Source of the DNA: an uncultured Collinsella sp.
GTDB lineage: Bacteria; Actinomycetota; Coriobacteriia; Coriobacteriales; Coriobacteriaceae
Direction: 5' to 3'
DNA length: 6,836 nucleotides
NCBI GenBank assembly: GCA_902478875.1
Contig: CABSMZ010000103.1
Coordinates: 1-6,836 of the forward strand
Made by a program: the position numbers and the translations under genes. The notes beneath the pieces were generated by a model. It did no database searches. It was not told the origin of the DNA and was given only the letters and a program-made list of their open reading frames with translations. Positions 1-5,938 of this stretch are shown here, piece after piece; the stretch's first letter is position 1; every line of letters begins with the position of its first letter.

Positions 1-1307
1 CACTCCAAATGGGAATCCTCCGATGCGCCTTCGCATACTCGCATGACCTCGATACCATGCGAGCGTGCGAACTCGACGAGCTCTGCGTTGCGGGCGTTTA
101 TGGTGCCGAAGGCGGAGGGGCACACGATAAGGCGCGCGCAGTGGACGAGGAGCTCTTTGGCGCGGGCTATGGTTTTATCCCCGATCGGCTCGAAGGCGCG
201 CTCGGCCACGCATTCCGTCGCCAGGTCGCGCGCGAGCTCGCAGTCGATGTCCCCTTCGTGCAGAACGCCCGCGTAGAACGCCTTGCCCTGTCGGATGAGC
301 TGGCGAAACACAGCCGACCCCGTACCTGCGCCAGCGATGACGAACGTGTGCGCATCGCCGTGTGGGCGCCCAATTTCCACGCTGCCGAAGCACTCGTTGA
401 AGGTGCCATGTTTAAGGCCGTAGAGCTCGCCAATCGTCTCGCGCGTGAATATGTCCTCGGGTGCGCCGGCGCGGAAGACCCGGCCGTCCTTCACGCAAAT
501 CACCTTGTCGGCGCTTTTCTGCGCGAGCTCGAGTTCGTGGATGGACATGATGATAGCCACATTCTGCGATTTCGCAAGGTGGCGAAGTATTCGCAGCAGG
601 TCGATCTGGTAGCGGATATCGAGATACGACGTGGGCTCGTCGAGCACGAGCACGCGCGGATCCTGCGCGATGGCGCGTGCGAGCATGACGCGCTGGCGTT
701 GCCCGTCGCTTATCTGCATGAAGTCGCGCTCGGCGAGCTCTTCCACATGTGCGGTTTTCATGGCCTCGTCGACCCGACTATGGTCGTCGGGCGAGAGTGT
801 GCCCATTCGCCCGGTGTAGGGATGCCTTCCCGCCTCTACGATATCGCGGCAGGTGAGGAGCTCGGTCCGGGGGCGATCTGTCAGCATAACGGCAAGGTTC
901 CTTGCGAACTCCGCCGTCTTCCATCGGGAAATCTCCCGCCCGTCGAGCTCGACCGCGCCGGCAAGCGGTGCCAGATGGCGTGTGATGGTTTTCAAGATGG
1001 TCGACTTGCCCGAGCCGTTCGGCCCGATGAGCGCCACGACGTCGCCCGCGCGAACCTCCAGATCGACGCCTTCGACTACGACCTTCTTGTCGTAGCCCGC
1101 CGACAGGTCGCTTATGCGGAAAAGCGGCGCTCCGTCAGCCTGCGTTTCGACCGGGGTTTCGAGGTTCGACTCCGCTCGAAGGAGGCGTTCCGCACGCAGT
1201 TCCGCACGAGCCGAAAGTGTCTTCTGGCGCTTTCGTGCGAGCTCAGGACTGTCTAAGCATGGAATGTCCCCTCCGAGCGTTTTGGGCCGCGGCACGAATT
1301 CCCCCAT
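1..1307 (-). CDS. ABC transporter ATP-binding protein, FecE/BtuD type, with fused C-terminal domain (3' end cut by window edge)
   Basis: ATPase that would power the adjacent FecCD-type permease, on the cytoplasmic side of the membrane. My translation from ATG 1307 stays open for 435 codons and runs off base 1 with no stop. Visible motifs: Walker A GPNGSGKST (95-103), signature ISDGQ (199-203), Walker B VLVLDEP (219-225), D-loop SYLD (227-230), switch His257 in SIHELE. The Q-loop position carries Thr143 (AVMLTDRP) instead of Gln, a variant I recall from other FecE/BtuD-like ATPases. About 60 residues, rich in Arg, Ala and Glu, precede the ABC domain; only ATG 1307 or GTG at codon 5 can start it. 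After about residue 315 comes a second domain with a glycine-rich TFVIAGAGTGSAVFR stretch and AGVLHEGDIDCELAR; I recall comparable C-terminal extensions in archaeal and clostridial BtuD-like proteins. The ATG directly follows the permease stop (TAGATG), with GGTGAGG just upstream, so translational coupling is likely. Corrinoid or siderophore specificity is inferred from context. Confidence 0.9.
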   Translation of the reverse strand, partial: MGEFVPRPKTLGGDIPCLDSPELARKRQKTLSARAELRAERLLRAESNLETPVETQADGAPLFRISDLSAGYDKKVVVEGVDLEVRAGDVVALIGPNGSGKSTILKTITRHLAPLAGAVELDGREISRWKTAEFARNLAVMLTDRPRTELLTCRDIVEAGRHPYTGRMGTLSPDDHSRVDEAMKTAHVEELAERDFMQISDGQRQRVMLARAIAQDPRVLVLDEPTSYLDIRYQIDLLRILRHLAKSQNVAIIMSIHELELAQKSADKVICVKDGRVFRAGAPEDIFTRETIGELYGLKHGTFNECFGSVEIGRPHGDAHTFVIAGAGTGSAVFRQLIRQGKAFYAGVLHEGDIDCELARDLATECVAERAFEPIGDKTIARAKELLVHCARLIVCPSAFGTINARNAELVEFARSHGIEVMRVCEGASEDSHLE

Positions 1308-2348
1308 CTACCTCACCCGCTTCTTCAGCATGAGCGCGATAACCACCGGCGCGCCGAAGATGGCAGTGACGGCGCTGATGGAAAGTTCGACGGGAGAGAA
1401 CAGCGTGCGCGCGATCAAATCGCAACCCGCGCAGAAGATGGCGCCTCCCAAGAAGCACGCAGGAATCACGCGGATGGGCTTCGACGACTTCAGCGCCGAC
1501 TTCACGAGATGCGGAACCGCGATGCCTACGAACGACACCGGACCAGCGAACGCGGTCACGCAGGCGGAGAGCATGCTCGCTAGAAGGACAAGCACCACGC
1601 GGAAGCGTGCGACGTTCACGCCGACGCTTTTCGCGTAGGCTTCTCCCAGCTGGAAGGCGGAAAGGGGCTTCGATATCGCGAATACGCATGCGCTCACGGT
1701 GATCACCACGACCACGATGACCGCGATGTCGTCCCAGCTCGAACCCGAGAAGCTACCCAAAGACCAGTTGTGCAGGTTCACGATGGACTGGTCGTCGGCG
1801 AAGGCGATGAGAAAGTTCGTCGCCGCCGAGCAGATGTATCCCACCATGACGCCCGCCACGATGAGCATGGCCATGGAACTTATGCGCCGTGCGATGAGGA
1901 GCACGAAGCCGATGGTGATAAGCGATCCCAGAAACGCTGCGGCCACCATGGCCGGCGAGGACATGGCCTGGTTCGCGCCCAGAAGCACGATCATCGTAAG
2001 CGCGACGACGAACTTTGCGCCCGAGGAGACGCCCAAGATGAACGGGTCGGCGATGGGGTTGTTGAAAAACGTCTGCAGCAGGAACCCGGAGAGCGAAAGT
2101 GCCCCGCCGAGAAGCACGGCTGAAAGCACGCGCGGCAGGCGAATCTCCCAGATGACTTGGCTTTCCATGGAATTGGCCGCGCCGCCCGAAAGGATGCCGG
2201 GGATGTGGTCTGCGGGCACGAGCACGCTCCCGATGCACAGGTTGGCCCCGACGAGCACGATGAGGACAACAGCGAGCAGCGCCGTCACGACGCGACACCG
2301 CGCGGCGCGTCGTGATTCGTCGTATGTCATGGAAAGCCGGCTTCTCAT
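1308..2348 (-). CDS. FecCD/BtuC-family ABC transporter permease
   Basis: Integral membrane subunit of an importer for iron-siderophore, heme or cobalamin-type substrates. From ATG 2348 it is 346 residues, close to the usual length for the family, and is hydrophobic throughout. Family hallmarks: RLPR (70-73), the loop with SGFLLQTFFNNPIADPFILG (87-106), the coupling segment LGEAYAKSVGVNVARFR (234-250), and AGPVSFVGIAVPHL (268-281) followed by the conserved C-terminal SAVTAIFGAPVVIAL. Start choice: a TTG at 2360 overlaps the upstream stop; ATG 2348 lies 4 nt after that stop, with AGGAAG 13 nt upstream, a rather long spacing; ATG 2330 is a third option. I prefer 2348. It lies between the binding protein and the ATPase in one operon. 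It could serve cobalamin, cobinamide, heme or a siderophore; sequence alone does not decide. Confidence 0.93.
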   Translation of the reverse strand: MRSRLSMTYDESRRAARCRVVTALLAVVLIVLVGANLCIGSVLVPADHIPGILSGGAANSMESQVIWEIRLPRVLSAVLLGGALSLSGFLLQTFFNNPIADPFILGVSSGAKFVVALTMIVLLGANQAMSSPAMVAAAFLGSLITIGFVLLIARRISSMAMLIVAGVMVGYICSAATNFLIAFADDQSIVNLHNWSLGSFSGSSWDDIAVIVVVVITVSACVFAISKPLSAFQLGEAYAKSVGVNVARFRVVLVLLASMLSACVTAFAGPVSFVGIAVPHLVKSALKSSKPIRVIPACFLGGAIFCAGCDLIARTLFSPVELSISAVTAIFGAPVVIALMLKKRVR

Positions 2349-2352
2349 GACG

Positions 2353-3924
2353 CTAGCCAAGCTTCCTCAGATAATGGAAGTCGCTCGCGTCATCGCCGGT
2401 GAACGCCCCGTGCAGCTCGTCGATAATGTCGGCGGTAGAAGTCATCTGCTGGTACATGTCGGCGCTTGTGACCCAGACGTTGCCGTTCTTTACAGCTTTG
2501 AACTGCGACAATAGCGCGTTTTTGCCTACGAAGTCTTTCAAGGTGGCAACCGATTCGTCGATGGTGCCGTTGTAGACGATGATGTCGGCATCCTTCGCCG
2601 TCGCGTAGAAGCGCTCCATTTCGAGCGTTACTGACGAACCTGACGTCGACGCCGTCTGCGCGTCATCGAGCGCGTAGTTGCCGCCTGCAAGCTCGATCAT
2701 CTGCGCCACGTAGTCGCCCGCCCGCCGCGTGACGGCGGCCCCGTTCGAGTTAATGTAGAAATACGCCACGGTTTTACCTGACGACGCGAGCCTCGACGTT
2801 TGCTCGACGCGGGCCTTCTGCTCGTTGAACAGGTGCGCGGCCTCGTCTTCCTTGTCGAACAGGACGCCGAAAAGCTTAATCCACTCGACGCGCCCGAGTG
2901 CTTCGGGCTCGCTCGACGACTGTTCGGTGAGCACGACGAGCCCGAGCTTCTGCAGCTTTTCCTTCACATCGGGCGTGTGGTTGATCATGGTGTTCTCGAT
3001 GGCGAGCGTGCAGCCCGAGGCCGATATTCGCTCGTAGTCGGGCGCGCTGTACTTGCCGCCGTAGGCGATCGCCCCACTTTCGAGTGCGCTTTTGAAGCCC
3101 GCGACCGAGCAATCGTCGGCCTTCGTGCCCGACATGAGGATGTTGTCGTTCGCATCGAGCGCGTCGACCAGGCACATCGTCGCCGACGACACGAGGTACA
3201 CCTTGTTGGCGGGACGCCTTATGACCGCGATGTCGGAGCTCAACCCATCAGGTACCTTCGCATCTTGCGGTACCACGAGGAAGCGCTCCCCGTTCGAAAT
3301 GCAGATAAGCCGCAGGCCGCCTTCGTACTCGTCGACAGTGAAGTGCTCGGCGTATTCAAGCTGAAGCGCCCCCGTCGGCTCCCAGCCGCAGCCCAAATCG
3401 GCGTTGTGGAAGTCGGCCGCGGCGCTTGAAGCCGTTCCCGCAGGGGAGCCGCCGCTTGCATCGTCGCCCGATTTCTCCTTCATGGTGGATGAGTCGAAGT
3501 GGAGCGTGTAGTCGATGGTGTGCGGCGTCGACATGGCGACGGTCTCGGCCGACACGGCGATGTCCTCGTCGAGCGTGACGGGTATCTCGAACGTGGAGTT
3601 GCCGCCGTCGTTTACGGGCGCGTAGTCCACGCCGTTGACGGTCATTTTGTCGTAGTTCGAACTCGACCAGGTGATGGTCGCGGTGTAGGTGTCGCCATCC
3701 TTCACAATTGTGGTGGGTGAGGCGATGCTTGCGCGCCCTGACCCGCCGGAGAGCGAGACGCTCACAGTGTATTCCTGAGAGCCTGCCGTGCCACCGGTCG
3801 CGTTCGGGCTCGCACTGCACCCCGCGAAGGGAAGCGCGAACAGGGCGACGAGAACGCAGGCGATCGCGCGCACCGCGATGCTGCGACGCTTCCTGCTTTC
3901 CCCCTTGGGAAGAATCGACCGCAT
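2353..3924 (-). CDS. Lipoprotein substrate-binding protein of the FecB/BtuF type with an N-terminal NEAT-like domain
   Basis: Extracytoplasmic binding protein expected to deliver substrate to the neighbouring permease. It has 523 residues, much longer than a plain BtuF/FepB (about 270-330). Order of parts: basic n-region and hydrophobic stretch ending in lipobox FAGC (lipidated Cys36); a beta-rich domain at about 51-146; a Ser/Gly/Ala linker at about 147-170; then a helical-backbone (Peripla_BP_2-like) binding region, including LEYAEHFTVDEYEGG (189-203), a GERFLVVP segment (212-219) and the two-lobe pattern to the C terminus. The N-terminal domain has the NEAT-like pattern VKDGDTYTATITWSSSNYD, then STFEIPV, then HTIDYTLHF. 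The classic heme-binding YxxxY is represented by HxxxY (His135, Tyr139). It starts 4 nt after the small lipoprotein stop. The assignment as an ABC binding protein is firm from fold pattern and operon position; the ligand is unknown. Confidence 0.88.
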   Translation of the reverse strand: MRSILPKGESRKRRSIAVRAIACVLVALFALPFAGCSASPNATGGTAGSQEYTVSVSLSGGSGRASIASPTTIVKDGDTYTATITWSSSNYDKMTVNGVDYAPVNDGGNSTFEIPVTLDEDIAVSAETVAMSTPHTIDYTLHFDSSTMKEKSGDDASGGSPAGTASSAAADFHNADLGCGWEPTGALQLEYAEHFTVDEYEGGLRLICISNGERFLVVPQDAKVPDGLSSDIAVIRRPANKVYLVSSATMCLVDALDANDNILMSGTKADDCSVAGFKSALESGAIAYGGKYSAPDYERISASGCTLAIENTMINHTPDVKEKLQKLGLVVLTEQSSSEPEALGRVEWIKLFGVLFDKEDEAAHLFNEQKARVEQTSRLASSGKTVAYFYINSNGAAVTRRAGDYVAQMIELAGGNYALDDAQTASTSGSSVTLEMERFYATAKDADIIVYNGTIDESVATLKDFVGKNALLSQFKAVKNGNVWVTSADMYQQMTSTADIIDELHGAFTGDDASDFHYLRKLG

Positions 3925-3928
3925 GGCG

Positions 3929-4462
3929 TTACTTCAGTGCGTCGGCGCGCAGATCGACGCCGGCGGATTCGAACACGAGCGTGCGGTCGTACCACTGCTC
4001 TTTTCTAATACTCCACGCGGCGCAGGCGGTGTCCTCGTCGAGCGCTTCAACGGGCACGTCGTAGGTGTACTTGCCTTCCGCGTTTTCCACATAGGGGATG
4101 AAGTCGGCCTCGCTCGCGGCGGCAGCCTCGTCGCCCGTGCCCATGAAGAGCTTGCCGTAGCCCGTGCCGGAAAGCGTCATCACGCAGTGCATGGAGCCGT
4201 TTTCCACGATGAGCTGGGCGTCCACAATCCTGAACATGTTCGAGCTGGAATCTACGGTGATCGGATAGGTGCCGTCGGCCACCTTGTCGGCGGTGATGGG
4301 GGCAGCGCTTGCGCCCTCGGGCGCATCGGCCGCCTGTTCGGTCTTTTCCTGGGAATCGGCATCGCTTGCCTTTGCGCTGTCGATTGAATTTCCGCCGCAG
4401 CCGGCGAGCGAGAACGCGAAAAGCGCCGCTGACAGGGCGAAGGCGAGGGTTTTCTTCAACAT
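3929..4462 (-). CDS. Small lipoprotein with a NEAT-like beta domain, paralogous to the N-terminus of the next protein
   Basis: A 177-residue predicted lipoprotein: MLKK n-region, hydrophobic core, lipobox LAGC with Cys22, then an acidic Ser/Ala/Glu linker to about residue 58 and one domain at about 61-165. The domain parallels the N-terminal domain of the adjacent binding protein: VENGSMHCVMTL matches VKDGDTYTATIT, YTYDVPVEALDED matches STFEIPVTLDED, and YDRTLVFES matches IDYTLHFDS. It has an insertion of about 15 residues rich in Ala and Glu (110-125). The putative ligand-side HxxxY of the paralogue is not kept here (Gln156, Arg160). I chose ATG 4462 because AAAGGA lies about 10 nt upstream and the signal peptide begins properly there; an in-frame ATG at 4537 would add an Arg-rich leader and lies inside the inverted repeat. 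It probably acts at the cell surface with the transporter, perhaps as an accessory binding protein. I do not recognise an established gene name. Confidence 0.82.
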   Translation of the reverse strand: MLKKTLAFALSAALFAFSLAGCGGNSIDSAKASDADSQEKTEQAADAPEGASAAPITADKVADGTYPITVDSSSNMFRIVDAQLIVENGSMHCVMTLSGTGYGKLFMGTGDEAAAASEADFIPYVENAEGKYTYDVPVEALDEDTACAAWSIRKEQWYDRTLVFESAGVDLRADALK

Positions 4463-4525
4463 GGAGGGGGTTCCTTTCAATCGCTTCGACCGCCCGCGCC
4501 GTGCGGTGGGCGGGCGGGATGCGAA

Positions 4526-4572
4526 TGCAACGGGCATGCGCCGTCAGTCGGGGAAGGCGCATGCCCGTTGCA
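4526..4572 (-). terminator. Perfect 17-bp intercistronic stem-loop between cbiK and the small lipoprotein gene
   Basis: Arms 4526-4542 and 4556-4572 are exact reverse complements (17 of 17), with a 13-nt loop. The stem lies 35 nt past the cbiK stop and 63 nt before the next start codon. In the transcribed direction it is followed by TTCGCATC rather than a run of U, so it is not a textbook intrinsic terminator. It could be a partial terminator, or an mRNA end-stabilising or processing hairpin that makes cbiK levels differ from those of the transport genes. The structure is certain; the role is inferred. Confidence 0.6.
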
Positions 4573-4607
4573 CGGGGACGCGACCGGCGCCCCCGTGCGC
4601 GGCGAGT

Positions 4608-5534
4608 TTACAGCTTGGCGATGGCGTCGTCCACGTGCGCGACGTAGATGTCGTCGACCGCGACGTTCTGTCCCAGACCCTGAAGCAGGCACGTCACTTC
4701 GAAGCCGGCGGCCACGAACTTCGCAGCCCAGCTGTCGGGGTCGGTCTCGTCTGCCATGTCGTTGTTCGCGTGGTCGCCCGCGACCACCATGAACGGCGCG
4801 AGCACGGCCTTCTTGTAGCCTGCGGCGCTCGCGGCGGCGATAACATCCTCGCAGGTCGGTTCAGCCTCGACGGTGCCGACGAAGAACTGCGTCAAGCCCT
4901 CGTTCTTGAACACTTCCTGCATCTTGGCATAGTCGGCGTTGGAATCGGCTTCGGTGCCGTGGCCCATGAGGCACAGCGCCGTCTTGCCGTCGTCGAAGGA
5001 CGCCATGTTCTCCTTAATGGCTGCGGCCACCTTCTTGTAGTCGTCGTCGGAGGTGAGCAGCGGGTCGCCGAGCGAGATCTTGTCGAACTTGTCAGCGTAC
5101 TTGTCGAGCTCGTCTTTCACGTCGGCGTATTCCAGGCCAGCCATGAGATGCGTCGGCTGCACGACGATTTCCTTCACGCCGTCTTCCACGCAGCGGTCGA
5201 GCGCCTCGGTCATGTTGTCGATCGTGATGCCGTCGCGCTTCTTCAGCTTGTCGATGATGATCTGCGCGGTGAAGGCGCGGCGGATGTCGTAGTCCTGCCA
5301 GTACTTCTCACGGATAGCGTCTTCGATGGCGCCGATGGTGATGTGGCGCGAGTCGTTGTAGCTCGTGCCGAAGCTCGTGACGAGGATGACCGGCTTCACG
5401 GCCTTCTCCTTTTCGCTCGATTTCTCGGAACTCGCGGAGGTGTTGGAGCAGCCCGCGAGCGCGACTCCGGCGAGCGCGACGGCTCCGGTTGCCGCGGCGC
5501 TCATGAAGCCGCGGCGTGACATCTGTTCGGACAT
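4608..5534 (-). CDS. cbiK: Sirohydrochlorin cobaltochelatase CbiK, exported as a Tat lipoprotein
   Basis: Type II chelatase of the CbiK family, which inserts Co2+ into sirohydrochlorin (factor II) at the entry to the anaerobic cobalamin pathway. 308 residues from ATG 5534, preceded by AAAGGA with a 6-nt spacer. Residues 1-29 form a signal with twin-arginine SRRGFM, a hydrophobic stretch and lipobox LAGC (Cys29), followed by a Ser/Lys/Glu linker. The chelatase domain starts at about 47: VILVTSFGTSYNDSR (49-63), VQPTHLMAGLEY (125-136), then LMGHGTEADSNADY (189-202) with His192, and VVAGDHANND (250-259) with His255. The 63-residue spacing of these histidines fits the metal-binding His145/His207 pair of Salmonella CbiK and the corresponding pair of the periplasmic Desulfovibrio vulgaris CbiKP. 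It is the first gene after the cobalamin riboswitch. The oddity is location: most CbiK act in the cytoplasm, whereas this one should be anchored outside. The physiological metal and tetrapyrrole are not proven by sequence. Confidence 0.93.
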   Translation of the reverse strand: MSEQMSRRGFMSAAATGAVALAGVALAGCSNTSASSEKSSEKEKAVKPVILVTSFGTSYNDSRHITIGAIEDAIREKYWQDYDIRRAFTAQIIIDKLKKRDGITIDNMTEALDRCVEDGVKEIVVQPTHLMAGLEYADVKDELDKYADKFDKISLGDPLLTSDDDYKKVAAAIKENMASFDDGKTALCLMGHGTEADSNADYAKMQEVFKNEGLTQFFVGTVEAEPTCEDVIAAASAAGYKKAVLAPFMVVAGDHANNDMADETDPDSWAAKFVAAGFEVTCLLQGLGQNVAVDDIYVAHVDDAIAKL

Positions 5535-5555
5535 GGTTTTTCCTTTCCTCGGTTT

Positions 5556-5569
5556 GCCGGTCCCCCGGC
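5556..5569 (-). other. Short hairpin just upstream of the cbiK ribosome-binding site
   Basis: A 5-bp stem GCCGG/CCGGC with a 4-nt loop, 5 nt upstream of the AGGAAAGGA ribosome-binding region of cbiK (around 5541-5550). With a neighbouring 6-bp hairpin at 5577-5592 (GCTTGT/ACAAGC, 4-nt loop) it may form part of the expression platform of the riboswitch. The pairings are visible; the switching role is a guess. Confidence 0.3.
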
Positions 5570-5634
5570 GACAGTTGCTTGTCGGCACAAGCGAAAGAAA
5601 AGCGCACCCCTCGGGGTTCACAAGGAGCTAACGC

Positions 5635-5649
5635 CACGGCGATGCCGTG
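5635..5649 (-). other. Hairpin immediately 3' of the riboswitch aptamer
   Basis: A perfect 6-bp stem CACGGC/GCCGTG with a 3-nt loop, directly after the aptamer on the transcribed strand. No U-tract follows it. About 15 nt further on, ACCCCGAGGGGT precedes GCGCTTTTCTTTC (5597-5615 region), a weak terminator-like arrangement. Either could belong to the expression platform; I cannot choose between transcriptional and translational control from inspection. Confidence 0.3.
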
Positions 5650-5651
5650 AG

Positions 5652-5800
5652 GAAAAGGCGAAGCAGTCTGGCTTGGGGCGTGAGGCGGTTCGCCCGCGCG
5701 TCCTATACAGTAATGTCCCTTGCCCAGGATTCCCACCTGGTTCCCTCCGCAAGCCAGCGCGGGCTGTGCGGGCGCCGCGCCGGTCATTTCCTTTTATCCG
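5652..5800 (-). promoter_or_regulatory. Cobalamin riboswitch in the cbiK leader
   Basis: On the minus strand, in order, stand several hallmarks of the B12 aptamer: GGGAACCAGGTGGGAATCC (5744-5726), where CCAG pairs with the following CTGG; the ACTGTA core (5712-5707 region); and the B12-box-like AAGCCAGACTGC (5674-5663). The 3' element CAAGCCAG (5675-5668) is the exact complement of CTGGCTTG (5757-5750) upstream, an 8-bp closing helix. The 3' box is a shortened form of the usual AGCCAGGAGACCTGCC. Known members of this class bind cobalamin and reduce expression of transport and synthesis genes when it is abundant. Position between a strong promoter and cbiK fits control of the whole downstream operon. 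Outer boundaries are approximate. Confidence 0.85.
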
Positions 5801-5832
5801 ATTGTCATATGCTCGTTGCCGAATCTTTTACT

Positions 5833-5861
5833 ATGATAGTGGGCACTTGTGAACGTGTCAA
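5833..5861 (-). promoter_or_regulatory. Sigma-70-type promoter for the riboswitch-cbiK-transporter operon
   Basis: On the minus strand, -35 TTGACA (5861-5856, perfect match) and -10 TATCAT (5838-5833, 5 of 6) are separated by exactly 17 nt. Transcription should start near 5826, giving a leader of about 290 nt that contains the whole riboswitch. The -10 element is embedded in the palindrome ACTAT-G-ATAGT (5830-5840), a possible operator. Confidence 0.75.
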
Positions 5862-5889
5862 AGCCAGGGCGGGCGGCATTGCGCCTTCT

Positions 5890-5938
5890 GCCTGCGTATT
5901 TGCGCCGATTGTCGCCGCAGGCGCCGTGTTTTGCCTGC
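5890..5938 (+). other. Alternative hairpins in the cobM leader
   Basis: Three arms are seen on the plus strand: GCCTGCG (5890-5896), CGCAGGC (5916-5922) and GCCTGC (5933-5938). The middle arm can pair with either the first (7 bp) or the third (6 bp), so the two hairpins exclude each other; a short GTGTTTT stretch lies between arms two and three. This is the layout expected of a switch or attenuator in the cobM 5' region, but GC-rich DNA yields such pairings by chance and no known aptamer was recognised. Confidence 0.3.

Noticed and set aside
9..1256. A 415-codon open frame on the plus strand
   Set aside because: It is the antisense shadow of the ABC ATPase, whose Walker A, signature and Walker B motifs are all on the minus strand. 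GC-rich codon bias makes such shadows long.
1699..2514. A plus-strand frame rich in Met, Thr and Ala
   Set aside because: It is antisense to the permease, whose hydrophobic family motifs are unmistakable.
4269..5519. A 416-codon plus-strand open frame
   Set aside because: It lies opposite cbiK and the small lipoprotein, has a low-complexity Val/Arg/His/Gly composition, and shows no domain pattern.
5535..5621. Upstream extension of cbiK to ATG 5621
   Set aside because: The extension would place 29 residues before the Tat signal and inside the leader RNA; ATG 5534 has a strong ribosome-binding site and puts the twin arginines near the N-terminus.
5860..5890. A second B12 riboswitch on the plus strand, suggested by AAAGCCAGGGCGGGCGGC
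   Set aside because: The GGTG..AATCC and ACTGTA core elements are absent on that strand.
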